A DNA stretch of 64,000 nucleotides from the NCBI GenBank assembly GCA_949361645.1, contig OX442425.1, forward strand, positions 1,976,171 through 2,040,170. Reading direction: 5' to 3'. Shown here one piece after another: positions 1-16,119 of the stretch. Both the position numbers and the translations under genes were made by a program. The stretch is from Spongilla lacustris (lineage: Eukaryota; Porifera; Demospongiae; Spongillida; Spongillidae). Position 1 is the first letter of the stretch. Each line of letters opens with the position of its first letter. The notes under the pieces were generated by a model. That model had not been told where the DNA came from. It searched no databases and worked only from the letters and a program-made list of their open reading frames with translations.

Positions 1-7
1 TGTCCAG

Positions 8-4707
<4,700 letters not shown>

Positions 4708-6099
4708 AAAGCAGCAGTGCAAACTTGTTTTGAACTGTCTCCTCAGTTAGAGTGCAGTATTTGTACATGCTTTTTTTCTTTCATCTTGTCATCGTGCACA
4801 AAAGTGTGGTGCTATATATTGGAGTTGTGGAGGAGAAGCTTAACAGCGGTTGAGTCTCGTGATGGGTCAAGGTACGTGAGGATCTATGATTTGGCCTAGC
4901 ACAACTCGAGAGTCTAATGAAGGATTTGGAAACTCAAATTTAATGGCTACATGTGTGAATAACTAAGGATTATGTGCCTACATGTAGTCTGGCGCACCCA
5001 CACCCTTGCGTATCCACATAGGGTCTGGGGAAATGCCTATACCGTTCTGATGAGCAGTTGTTGCATTCTACGTCACGCCGCGTTACGTAATTAGGAATGC
5101 ATCGAAATTGGCTTGCAAATTAGCAAACAACACCCACGCGAACATGGCAGAAGATAAGTCTGAGACAAAACAGACTATCGCTGCATGAATGATCACTGGC
5201 GAATACCGCTGCCAAGCATCCATGCATTATTACCCATAGCAGAGATTCTTGTCATCCGGTGGTAAAACAGCAAATACATTTCGTCTGCACATATGGTGGT
5301 TGAAGGCAATTTAGAAATGGTTGTAGTTGAGGTGGTGACCGAGCTGGGCTGATAGAAATTGTAACTCCGAGTGGTAGTTGAGTTTGTTAGTGGACGGAAT
5401 GTATTTCACATTTTCCTGTGCCTCTGAAGTAACGAACATGGAAAGTGCGCCGTAAATACTTCTACACCTAATTATATATAAAATATTAAAGCGTGTTTTT
5501 AATAAGGGCTGGCATATACAAATGCGCATCCTTCTTACTTAATCTTTCTCATGATTTAAATGTGAGATTTATCGGAATCAGTGTTAATTGGATTCAGGTC
5601 AGAATTACGAATCAGTCAATGGAATCGTGCATAGCTAGATTCAGCACCCTAATCGCGTGATAAACAGACCCACCAGTTCCAATAGTGTACGTCTATGAAA
5701 TCAATTGAACCTATTGCTGGCTTCCTATTCCACTAATTGAATTGGGTCTGGCTCCGTGAGACTAGTCATATCATCGGTAGGAAAGATAGCTTCTCAGTCA
5801 TGTGCCAGAAATATTGACTCTGGCTCTAAAGGCAGCCATGTAGAAGATGACGCGGCAATCATTCTCTGATTTCCGACGATTAAATCGTCTGAGCGATTGT
5901 TAAATGATTTCTAGAATCTCATATAAATCATTAATAGAGATTTCCTAATATAAGAATCGCTAATAGAATCAATGCACGATTTTGATAATCACGGTCCGAT
6001 TTCTACGATTCTAAATCATTCTCAAATCGTACAAATATTCTTGAAATGATCTTTAAAAATCGTAATAAGATTCGATGCTTTATTTCCCTGTGCTTTTAG
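4708..6099. other. Gene-poor stretch downstream of SNRNP200
   Basis: I see no credible gene. A second possible start of a MITE like the one at 3533 occurs at 5503-5515 (TAA followed by GGGCTGGCATA), but I cannot find its partner end with confidence. Around 5870-6060 the sequence is rich in short GATT/AATC words in both orientations, as in decayed inverted-repeat elements. Confidence 0.4.
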
Positions 6100-6672
6100 T
6101 CCAACATTTCTGAATCAAGGCAATGAAACAACCGTGTAGGAAATGTTTCATGCATGAATCCTGGTACTGAAGACTCACTTGTCGGCAAACACACCCCAAT
6201 GAATGAATGTATGGCGTAGGTACCGAATAAGGAACAACCACATCACGGGTTGTTATAAAAACACATGCACAGCTGCCGTTTAAAAATGGAATTTCTATAG
6301 TGCAAGAAGATTTATGCAATTGACTGCACAGCAGTTATGGCCGACAAGCGTAAATGTATAATGTCGCTAGCATGGCTATACATGTATATTGAAGCCTACA
6401 TGGGCGATGGCATTCCGCGAGATTGCGTCCGCAAGCGATCGATTTAAGATTTTGTATCGTTTAACCACCAGCCACCGGCGAATTAGCGATTCTAGAACAT
6501 GGGAAAATTGTGCCTTAGGCAACATCTAAAACATATTCAATTTCTAGTAAAACATCGTAAACTAATGTTTTACGAACTTATAATAGATACATTGTAAACA
6601 CGTGACCTTGATTTAAAAAAAATAAACTGTAATAGTGTTCAGTAATAGGGGTGCATTCGGTTCCTTTGCTCT
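6100..6672 (+). mobile_element. Truncated copy of the AGAGCAAAGG-ended element, next to murB
   Basis: This relates in inverted orientation to the complete element at 35321-36434. Bases 6136-6260 match the reverse complement of about 36190-36310, and the right end (TAATAGGGGTGC...CCTTTGCTCT, to 6672) matches the reverse complement of that element's left end. It also keeps a short ORF start, MADKR at 6339, as in the complete copy. The element end lies only 36 bp upstream of the murB ATG. The far end is not resolved. Confidence 0.6.
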
Positions 6673-6708
6673 AACCCTTCAAGTTATTAGCGAAGACCAC
6701 GATCGTAG

Positions 6709-7752
6709 ATGTCAATTACAACCCCCATTACTGACGAAGACTTCCTGGGTTTCCAGCCTTGTGACCTTCAAGCGCGAAATACCTTGGGACTCCCTTGTCT
6801 GGCACACAGGACGCTTGAGCTCACCTCGTTGGATCAATTGCCTGCAATCTCTCGCCTGGCCGCGCAAGGTGAGCGCTGTGTAGTGCTTGGCGGTGGCAGT
6901 AACGTGGTTTTGCCAGAGCGACTGGATAACCCTGTGTTGTTGGTTGCTTTTCGCGGCATCCGCTTGCTACATGAAAGTGAAGACGCCTGGATCATCGAGG
7001 CGGCCGCGGGAGAGGCTTGGCCCAAGTTTGTTCGCTACTGCATTGACCAGGGCTGGCCTGGTCTCGAAAACCTGGCCTTAATACCGGGAACGGTCGGCGC
7101 CGCACCTGTGCAAAATATTGGCGCTTATGGCGTCGAACTCGCCACTCGCATCGAATCAGTGACGGCATGGCATGTCTCATCTGTGAAACTGTTTACGCTG
7201 GCCGCCAGTCTATGCGGTTTTGCATATCGCGATAGCATCTTTAAAAAGGAGCCAGCTGGTACGTGGATCATCACATCGGTGCGTTTTCGACTGCCAAAGC
7301 CATGGGTTGCTGTGATTAATCCCAGACATCCTGTAATTACTGCGCGTGCATCGGAACAAGTGACGGCAGCCCAGGTCTTCGATGCGGTGTGCCAGATTCG
7401 TCAAGCTAAGCTTCCGGATCCTGCGCTATTGGGTAACGCGGGTAGTTTTTTTAAAAATCCGGTCGTGACGCATAAAAAATTCGAGTCAATCCGTAAGCGC
7501 TTCGCCGATGTCAAGGGCAACGCGCAACCCGATGGCCAGATGAAATTAGAGGCATGGTGGTTGATCGCCCAAGCAGGTTGGAAAGGTCGGCGCAAAGGCC
7601 CCGTCGGCGTGTACGACAAACACACGTTAGTGCTGGTGAATTATGGAGGGGCAACGTGCGCGCAGCTCTTATCTTTTGCGAAGGATGTGTCAGCTAGCGT
7701 GCAGGAACGCTACGGCGTGACGCTTGAAATGGAGCCTGTCGTATTGCCCTAG
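6709..7752 (+). CDS. murB: UDP-N-acetylenolpyruvoylglucosamine reductase (bacterial MurB), intact
   Basis: An intact 347-residue, intronless ORF. MurB is the FAD- and NADPH-dependent enzyme that turns UDP-GlcNAc-enolpyruvate into UDP-MurNAc, the second committed step of bacterial peptidoglycan synthesis. Visible motifs: FAD-binding GGGSN (61-65), AAPVQNIGAYG (131-141), YRDS (173-176, catalytic Arg region), SFFKNP (246-251, proton-donor Ser246) and Glu342 in EPVVL. Length and motif order fit the type I, E. coli-like enzyme (about 340 aa); the wording around NLALIPGTVG and GWKGRRKGPVGVYDK suggests a betaproteobacterial relative (inference). GC content is clearly above the flanks. No mur, fts or other bacterial neighbour is present. 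A related truncated copy sits at 22989-25634, and this copy's stop codon lies in the target duplication of the large downstream transposon. It is best read as transferred into the animal genome; expression is unknown. Confidence 0.93.
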   Translation: MSITTPITDEDFLGFQPCDLQARNTLGLPCLAHRTLELTSLDQLPAISRLAAQGERCVVLGGGSNVVLPERLDNPVLLVAFRGIRLLHESEDAWIIEAAAGEAWPKFVRYCIDQGWPGLENLALIPGTVGAAPVQNIGAYGVELATRIESVTAWHVSSVKLFTLAASLCGFAYRDSIFKKEPAGTWIITSVRFRLPKPWVAVINPRHPVITARASEQVTAAQVFDAVCQIRQAKLPDPALLGNAGSFFKNPVVTHKKFESIRKRFADVKGNAQPDGQMKLEAWWLIAQAGWKGRRKGPVGVYDKHTLVLVNYGGATCAQLLSFAKDVSASVQERYGVTLEMEPVVLP

Positions 7753-7757
7753 ACCGT
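7749..7757. repeat. Left 9-bp target duplication CTAGACCGT of the 7.2-kb element
   Basis: CTAGACCGT here and at 14996-15004. The bases TAG within it are the murB stop codon (7750-7752). The second murB copy has the related uninterrupted sequence CTAGACCTT followed by the same 3' flank. Confidence 0.85.
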
Positions 7758-7859
7758 ACCGTGTGGAAGTTAGCCCCACATTCCTCAGCCGCACATTTTA
7801 AAATGAATAAGTTTAACATTCCTCATGCGGCGGGCGCAGAAGCGCGCGCTTAATAGATC

Positions 7860-10800
7860 GTGAACGTAAACAAACACTAAGCGATGTGTTGTATGGAGTT
7901 GCTTCGCCGTGATCGTGAGCTGTGCCATGTAGTCACAGGGTAGATGTGTACCTGTGCCAACCACGGATTCAACATCACGCGCGGATCCTGAACACTGAAC
8001 CAGCTTGGGCGTGACCACAACTAATAAGTACTTATAAGCTGACCTATGGAGATGGATGTCATTCTTGTGAGTTACAAAACACACTGAGGCAAGCTCTGAG
8101 CTGTTTCATATACCCACAGGGTAGCTGTTTCTATGTGCCAATCAGGGACCCAACGTCACGTGAACACTTGGAGGTGTGACCACAACTAATATGGAGATGT
8201 CTTGTGAGTTGCAAAGCACATTGAGCCATGCTCTGAGCTGTTTCATGTACCCACAGAGTAGGTGTGTCTATGTGCCAACCAGGGACCCAACGTCATGCGC
8301 AGATTGATGAACTATAGACCCATGTGACCACAACTACTAAATTCTAACCTATGAAGATGGATGTCATTCTTGTGAGTTGCAAGACACATTGAGCCATGCT
8401 CTGAGCTGTTTCATGTACCCACAGGGTAGGTGTGTCTATGTGCCAACCAGGGACCCAACGTCACGTACGGATTTTGAACAACTGCATGGATGAACTACGG
8501 ACCCAGTGACCACAACTAATGAGTACTTACAAATTCTGACCTATGAAGATGGATGTCTTTCTTGTGAGTTGTAAAGCACATTGATTCATGCTCTGAGCTG
8601 TTTTATGTACTTACAGGGTAGATGTGTCTATGTGCCAACCAGGGACCCAACGTCATGCGCGGATTTTGAACAAGTGGATGAACTATGGACCCCTGTGACC
8701 ACAACTAATAAGTACTTGTAAATTAAGATGGATGTCATTCTTGTGAGTTGCAAAACACATTGAGCCATGCTCTGAGCTGTTTCATGTACCCACAGGGTAG
8801 ATGTATCTATGTGCCAACCAGGGACCCAACGTCACGCGCGGATTTTGAACAAGTGGATGAACTATGGACCCCTGTGACCACAACTAATAAGTACTTGCAA
8901 ATTAAGATGGATGTCATTCTTGTGAGTTGCAAAACACATTGAGCCATGCTCTGAGCTGTTTCATGTACCCACAGGGTAGGTGTGTCTATGTGCCAACCAG
9001 GGACCCAACGTCACGCGCGGATTTTGAACAAGTGGATGAACTATGGACTCCTGTGACCACAACTACTAAATTCTAACCTATGAAGATGGATGTCATTCTT
9101 GTGAGTTACAAAACACATTGAGCCATGTTCTAAGCTGTTTCATGTACCCACAGGGTAGGTGTGTCTATGTGCCAACCAGGGACCCAACGTCACGCGCGGA
9201 TTTTGAACAAGTGGATGAACTATGGACCCATGTGACCACAACTACTAAATTCTGACCTATGAAGATGGATGTCATTCTTGTGAGTTGCAAAGCGCACTGA
9301 GGCAAGCTCTGAGCTGTTTCATGTACCCACAGGGTAGATGTGTCTATGTGCCAACCAGGGACCCAACGTCACGCGCGGATTTTGAACAAGTGGATGAACT
9401 ATGGACCCCTGTGACCACAACTAATAAGTACTTGCAATTTAAGATGGATGTCATTCTTGTGAGTTACAAAACACATTGAGCCATGATCTGAGCTGTTTCA
9501 TGTACCCACAGGGTAGGTGTGTCTATGTGCCAACCAGCGACCCAACGTCACGCGCGGATTTTGAACAAGTAGATGAACTATGGACCCCTGTGACCACAAC
9601 TTATAAGTACTTGCAAATTAAGATGGATGTCATTCTTGTGAGTTGCAAAACACATTGAGCCATGCTCTGAGCTGTTTCATGTACCCACAGGGTAGATGTG
9701 TTTATGTGCCAACCAGGGACCCAACGTCATGCGCCGATTTTGAACAAGTGGATGAACTATGGACCCCTGTGACCACATCTAATAAGTATTTATAAATTAA
9801 GATGGATGTCATTCTTGTGAGTTACAAAACACATTGAGCCATGCTCTGAGCTGTTTCATGTACCCACAGGGTAGGTGTGTCTATGTGCCAACCAGGGACC
9901 CAACGTCATGCGCGGATTTTGAACAAGTGGATGAACTATGGACCCCTGTGACCACAACTAATAAGTACTTGCAAATTAAGATGGATGTCATTCTTGTGAG
10001 TTGCAAAACACATTGAGCCATGCTCTGAGCTGTTTCATGTACCCACAGGGTAGGTGTGTCTATGTGCCAACCAGGGACCCAACGTCATGCGCGGATTTTG
10101 AACAAGTGGATGAACTATGGACCCCTGTGACCACAACTACTAAATTCTAACCTATGAAGATGGATGTCATTCTTGTGAGTTGCAAAACACATTGAGCCAT
10201 GTTCTAAGCTGTTTCATGTACCCACAGGGTAGATGTGTCTATGTGCCAACCAGGGACCCAACTTCACGCGCGGATTTTGAACAAGTGGATGAACTATGGA
10301 CCCATGTGACCACAACTACTAAATTCAGACCTATGAAGATGGATGTCATTCTTGTGAGTTGCAAAGCGCACTGAGGCAAGCTCTGAGCTGTTTCATGTAC
10401 CCACAGGGTAGATAAGTCTATGTGCCAACCAGGGACCCAACGTCACGCGCGGATTTTGAACAAGTGGATGAACTATGGACCCCTGTGACCACAACTAATA
10501 AGTACTTGCAATTTAATCATTCTTGTAAGTTACAAAACACATTGAGCCATGATCTGAGCTGTTTCATGTACCCACAGGGTAGGTGTGTCTATGTGCCAAC
10601 CAGGGACCCAACGTCATGCGCGGATTTTGAACAAGTGGATGAACTATGGACCCCTGTGACCACATCTAATAAGTATTTGTAAATTAAAATGGATGTCATT
10701 CTTGTGAGTTACAAAACACATTGAGCCATGTTCTAAGCTGTTTCATGTACCCACAGGGTAGGTGTGTCTATGTGCCAACCAGGGACCCAACGTCATGCGC

Positions 10801-13075
10801 GGATTTTGAACAAGTGGATGAACTATGGACCCCTGTGACCACAACTACTAAATTCTGACCTATGAAGATGGATGTCATTCTTGTGAGTTGCAAAGCGCAC
10901 TGAGGCAAGCTCTGAGCTGTTTCATGTACCCACAGGGTAGATGTGTCTATGTGCCAACCAGGGACGCAACGTCACGCGCGGATTTTGAACAAGTGGATGA
11001 ACTATGGACCCCTGTGACCACAACTAATAAGTACTTGCAATTTAAGATGGATGTCATTCTTGTGAGTTGCAAAACACATTGAGCCATGCTCTGAGCTGTT
11101 TCATGTACCCACAGGGTAGGTGTGTCTATGTGCCAACCAGGGACCCAACGTCACGCGCGGATTTTGAACAAGTGGATGAACTATGGACCCCTGTGACCAC
11201 AACTAATAAGTACTTGCAAATTAAGATGGATGTTATTCTTGTGAGTTGCAAAACACATTGAGCCATGCTCTGAGCTGTTTCATGTACCCACAGGGTAGAT
11301 GTGTTTATGTGCCAACCAGGGACCCAACGTCACGCGCGGAATTTGAACAAGTGGATGAACTATGGACCCATGTGACCACAATTACTATATTCTGACCTAT
11401 GAAGATGGATGTCATTCTTGTGAGTTGCAAAGCGCACTGAGGCAAGCTCTGAGCTGTTTCATGTACCCACAGGGTAGGTGTGTCTATATGCCAACCAGGG
11501 ACCCAACGTCACGCGCAGATTTTGAACAAGTGGATGAACTATGGACCCCTGTGACCACAACTAATAAGTACTTGCAAATTAAGATGGATGTCATTCTTGT
11601 GAGTTGCAAAACACATTGAGCCATGCTCTGAGCTGTTTCATGTACCCACAGGGTAGGTGTGTCTATGTGCCAACCAGGGACCCAACGTCACGCGCGGAAT
11701 TTGAACAAGTGGATGAACTATGGACCCCTGTGACCACATCTACTAAATTCTAACCTATGAAGATGGATGTCACTCTTGTGAGTTGCAATTCACATTGAGC
11801 CATGCTCTGGTCTGTTTCATGTACCCACAGGGTAGGTGTGTCTATGTGCCAACCAGGGACCCAACGTCACGTGCGGATTTTGAACAACTGCATGGATGAA
11901 CTATGGACCCAGTGACCACAACTAATGAGTACTTACAAATTCTGACCTATGAAGATGGATGTCTTTCTTGTGAGTTGTAAAGCACATTGAGCCATGCTCT
12001 GAGCTGTTTTATGTACTTACAGGGTAGATGTGTCTATGTGCCAACCAGGGACCCAACGTCACGCGCGGATTTTGAACAAGTGGATGAACTATGGACCCCT
12101 GTGACCACAACTAATAAGTACTTGCAAATTAAGATGGATGTCATTCTTGTGAGTTGCAAAACACATTGAGCCATGCTCTGAGCTGTTTCATGTACCCACA
12201 GGGTAGATGTGTCTATGTGCCAACCAGGGACCCAACGTCACGCGCGGATTTTGAACAAGTGGATGAACTATGGACCCCTGTGACCACAACTACTAAATTC
12301 TGACCTATGAAGATGGATGTCATTCTTGTGAGTTGCAAAGCGCACTGAGGCAAGCTCTGAGCTGTTTCATGTACCCACAGGGTAGGTGTGTCTATGTGCC
12401 AACCAGGGACCCAACCTCACGCGCGGATTTTGAACAAGTGGATGAACTATGGACCCCTGTGACCACAACTAATAAGTACTTGCAATTTAAGATGGATGTC
12501 ATTCTTGTGAGTTGCAAAACACATTGAGCCATGCTCTGAGCTGTTTCATGTACCCACAGGGTAGGTGTGTCTATGTGCCAACGAAGGAACCAACGTCACG
12601 CGCGGAATTTGAACAAGTGGATGATCTATGGACCCATGTGACCACAACTACTAAGTACTTACAAATTCTGACCTATGAAGATGGATGTCATTCTTGTGAG
12701 TTGCAAAGCACAAGGAGGCAAGCTCTGAGCTGTTTCATGTACCCACAGGGTAGGTGTGTCTGTGTACCAATCATGCAGGGACCCAACGTCATGCGCAGAC
12801 GTTGAACACTGTATCAACTGGAGGTGTGACCACAACTTATTAAGTACTTACAAGTTGACCTATAGAGATGGATGTCATTCTTGTGATTTGCAAAGCACAT
12901 TTCATTAGGCTAGATCTGAGCTGTTCTGTTTACCCACAGGGTAGGTGTGTTAGTGTGCCAACTATTGATCCAATATCATACGCCGATCATCCTGAAAACT
13001 AGTCCAGCTGGGGTTTTCACTGCAGCAATGAAGTATGACCTAATGAGCTGGATGCCGTTCTTGTGAGTTGTAATA
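7860..13075 (+). repeat. Tandem satellite array, ~179-bp unit, about 29 copies
   Basis: Units recur every 178-180 bp. The conserved word CCCACAGGGTAG marks them at about 8114, 8792, 8971, 9150, 9328 and so on to 12939. The outermost units are the most diverged, as in arrays homogenised by unequal exchange. Two 3' variants exist: AATAAGTACTTGCAAATTAA and ACTACTAAATTCTGACCTAT. Two linker variants exist: AACACATTGAGCC and AGCGCACTGAGGC. Their order repeats with a period of about six units (for example 9119 and 10198), a higher-order structure. Each unit has an acceptor-like tract ending in CCCACAG and, 126 bp later, a donor-like CTT|GTGAGT. The 60-97-aa ORFs in it are unit-length artefacts, not independent genes. 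Confidence 0.93.
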
Positions 13076-14955
13076 TAATGGTTTTATATATGTGATTTGA
13101 TGTGTATTATTATCATCTAGATCCATCAAACAGTTCATCAGGACCTTTGTCATAGAGGATGCAGTTGTACGCTGAACTTTTTATCTGTTATGTATCTTGT
13201 TTACCTACATGTACTGACATAAATTTGTAATGTGAATAATGATTATGATTTCATTGGTTGAAGTTTGTTAATTATGCATGTATTTGTGTACTAGTGTTTG
13301 TGTGTATTTTATAGCCACCTCTGTAGACGAAAGCACAATTTTGAGCCTAGTGCACTTGCAAAATACATTGCTGACATGCACAGGGGAGACACCTCCAAAA
13401 GATGCATCATGTAATGAATGAAGTGGTTACTTGTACATTGCTGCACAAGCTTTGTTGGGAAAATCAAATCCACATGCATCCTTTGACATCTTTATGGCAG
13501 CAGTTAATAAAAGTTATATCATTTAGGTATACTGATATAATATTTGTATCCAATAGGCAGCAAGGCTGAATTCGGAGGATTTTCATACCTCCATACCCAT
13601 GGCCAGATAGAGGGTTTATAAATTCATTGCTTGGAGTGCAGGCACATTTGCATGACTTGTAATTCAAACATAGGACATGATGGAATGCAAATGTTCTATG
13701 CATGACTAAATTATCACATGATGATGAGCTATACCCACTACAAGAAGCAGACTGCATGATGCACCATACATTATTCATGCAAATTTTGTTAGACAAGCAC
13801 GAGCATCCTATCATAGATTAAGAATACGTCTGCACAAAGTGTCACTGCAACTTCAAGTGAAGGTCACATTTGCAGCAAAGCATCATTCAGTGCATGATAA
13901 TGGTAATGGTAGCAATGGTGATTGTAGTGGTGATGAAGGATGTGGTGGCACTGCTGATGCTGGGGTTATATTGTCAGTGATAATACATATGTACAAGAAT
14001 AAAAATACCCCAAATGAACCTGGTGATGATAACGATTCTGCTGAGAGTTCTACATGACTACAATGGCAACTTGGAGAAAGACACAACAATGCTACGTGAA
14101 CACACCAGACTAGGATGATATATGTGCACCGCTGAAGCGGGGAAGGGAACATTATACCTCAGATACTTTCCATCTATGACCCTACAATTAAGGAGTATAT
14201 ACCGTATTATGTAAAGCAATTATATGTTATCCCAGCTGCATTAAAAAGTGAAACCCATGCAGTGCCCCATTTACAAGAGAAGTAAGAAGCACTGTGAAAG
14301 AATTTCAAGTACAACATTCTAGCCAACTACATGTACAGGACTGAAATATACCCTTACACATTATTCTAGCCAACTACATGTACAGTACTGAATATCAGAG
14401 ATCATTAGTGTAAGATCACATTATACCTGAAGAACACCAAAACTGTGGGAAAAATTCTAGAACCTAATCCGAAAGGGGCCCATTCAACATTGTCAAGGTA
14501 AGGTATGTCATGCATGTAATGGTTACTTTAACAGGCATCAGAAATCCAGCTTCAGTCTATCAGTACTGCTTCTATTTAGTCATACATTATTTGCATGGTC
14601 AGAGGTACATACATTTGTAGCAATTTGTGTATTTAGTTGTTTTTTTTTAATATTAATGTTTTTCAGGTTGCATTGTGACCAATTTTATCGGTTCAGTATT
14701 GCGCAATACTCTGACTTATATTGATTTATTATTGTTATTGTTGCTGTTGTGTGTGTGTTTATGTATCGGAAAGAGCGTCATAGAGTGCATACAAGACCAT
14801 GCATATGTTAAAAGCGTTTTTACGCTTCTATCCGCGTCGTATGCTGGCACACGGTAGTAGACATTATACTTATTTAGTTTTACGCGACAATGAAATTCAT
14901 GTTTTGCTTAGCCGTACGGCTAAACGTATTCATCTCAAAGTAATTATTCCGCAGG
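13076..14955. other. Internal 3' segment of the 7.2-kb element, no recognised gene
   Basis: AT-rich sequence between the satellite array and the right TIR. The longest ORFs (116 aa on the minus strand at 13464-13814; 72 aa on the plus strand at 13839-14057) have low-complexity or unfamiliar sequence and no transposase motif. ACATTCTAGCCAACTACATG-type words are repeated at about 14315 and 14362. A 16-bp palindrome, TTAGCCGTACGGCTAA, lies at 14908-14923. Confidence 0.5.
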
Positions 14956-15004
14956 AATGTGCGGCTGAGGAATGTGGGGCTAACTTCTACACGGTCTAGA
15001 CCGT

Positions 15005-15197
15005 TGCCTCTTCGGTGCATGGCAGTGGTCACAGCCCAATCACGGACATATTTCTTTTTTTTCAAATTGAAGTTTACTATGTCAGTCTGATTTTTGCATG
15101 AAACTGGCACAAAGCGTCCTTTGACAAATGTTTAGTTTCTACCGCGAATAATTTATTCATTGACGAATTATGGTATTACGTAATACCGTGCAATAAT
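15005..15197 (+). repeat. murB 3' flank, shared with the second murB locus
   Basis: This segment, from TTGCCTCTTCGG to TAATACCGTGCA, matches 25635-25849 with small indels. Both follow a murB 3' end. The duplicated unit therefore included non-coding sequence downstream of murB, so the copies arose by duplication of a longer segment rather than by two separate acquisitions. Confidence 0.85.
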
Positions 15198-15309
15198 ATG
15201 GCGATAATAGTTCAGGTCTGCTTGGTAGTTTCGTACTCAGACCCAAATGCATGTAACGAAGTACATTGGGTTTGGGGTACGAGACTACTGGTGTGGTACG
15301 TTGGCCCAA

Positions 15310-15420
15310 ATTCAAGGGCGGATCCAGGGGGGGGGGGGGGGAGACCATAGCCCCCTCCCCCCTCCCTTTCCCTTAGAACACGCCCCTTTTTCTTTTGAAC
15401 CCCGCCCCAACAGGTTAAAT
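15310..15420 (+). repeat. GGCGGATCCAGG-ended repeat with a G/C homopolymer
   Basis: GGGCGGATCCAGG followed by a G run and a pyrimidine-rich segment. The same terminal motif, inverted (CCAAAATCCTGGATCC and CCAAATCCTGGATCCGCC), ends repeats at about 46795 and 49527. It is a short interspersed element family; its far end is not defined. Confidence 0.55.
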
Positions 15421-15826
15421 ACATCAGGCTTGTACTGTGCACGCACATGATATAACGTGTCGATGTCTTTTTCGTACTTGTGAAAATGAATCAACGCGTG
15501 AATCGTGATCGCATTGACGCAATCCAAAAACAAGTTGAAATTAATGACGATGAGATAGATATTCATAGCTGAACCACAACCCGTGCCACACAGCAGTGGA
15601 CCCAATCAGCATTTGCCAGACTCTACAGTAGCGCGAATCTGATGATTCAATGGCTATATTCGAAGCAAGTATCAGATACCCCCCATCAACCAGCAGGTTT
15701 TAGATTCCCGCGAAGGGCGATAGGATAACAGCACCGTAGCTTTTAGCCGATCTGGTTTTCCAAGTGGAAATGGCTACATTACCGCGACAAGGTATTCTGT
15801 CATACTTGCGGTAAAGGGCTTGGGCT

Positions 15827-16119
15827 TACCACCAACAGTACTTTGAAGCAATAGATTTAGCAATTCATTGTATACGTTCCCGATTTGAGCAACCAGGTTA
15901 TGAAGTGTATAAAAATTTAGAGCAACTAATTGCAAAAGCTGTGACACAAAAGAGTTTTGATTATGAACTGAAATATGTTGCTTAATTCTACGGAGACGAT
16001 GTAGATAAAAATAATCTTGCCATTCAGTACAGTACAGATGCTTCGGATCTTGAAGAAGCAGCCAGGGAGTTCATAGCGAACTCAGAGCACAGGCAACGTA
16101 TTTTCGGAGCATTTTAATC
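15827..16119 (+). pseudogene. hAT/ZMYM1-like transposase C-terminal remnant
   Basis: In one frame the sequence reads YFEAIDLAIHCIRSRFEQPG, then VYKNLEQL, then FYGDDVDKNNLA, with one in-frame stop at 15984-15986 and a final stop at 16117-16119. This matches the stretch before the dimerisation region of ZMYM1-type hAT transposases, where a 'YE-A-D-I...RF-QPGY..Y.NLE.LL' line is followed by 'FYGDD.D...L..QL'. The N-terminal catalytic part is missing. It is a decayed fragment, not a host gene. Confidence 0.55.

Larger units (their letters stand above)
7758..14995. mobile_element. 7.24-kb TIR transposon, MULE-like, carrying a satellite array
   Basis: The first 40 bp (7758-7797) and the reverse complement of the last 40 bp (14956-14995) match except at one base. 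The terminus begins ACCGTGTRGAAGTTAGCCCC. Nine-base direct repeats CTAGACCGT flank it. The murB 3' flank that should follow 7752 resumes at 15005 and matches the sequence after murB copy 2 (25635 onward). A 9-bp duplication with long TIRs fits Mutator-like elements, but I find no transposase, so the superfamily is tentative and the element is probably non-autonomous. More than two thirds of its length is the satellite described separately. Confidence 0.85.

Noticed and set aside
5503..6520. A 1-kb relative of the MITE at 3533
   Set aside because: The left end motif TAA-GGGCTGGCATA is clear, but I could not find a matching right end; the similarity near 6400-6480 is too weak.
6709..7752. murB as simple bacterial contamination of the assembly
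   Set aside because: No other bacterial gene is near. Eukaryotic-type transposons are inserted at the stop codon of one copy and inside the other, and both copies share a non-coding 3' flank. Misassembly remains possible and needs spanning reads.
8748..12805. A series of 60-97-aa ORFs as a family of small genes
   Set aside because: They are the same frame of a tandem ~179-bp satellite; starts and stops recur once per unit and many units carry extra stops. A spliced-exon reading is kept only as a hypothesis.
7860..13075. CRISPR array
   Set aside because: The unit is ~179 bp with no unique spacers; variation is spread through the whole unit, and the context is a eukaryotic transposon.
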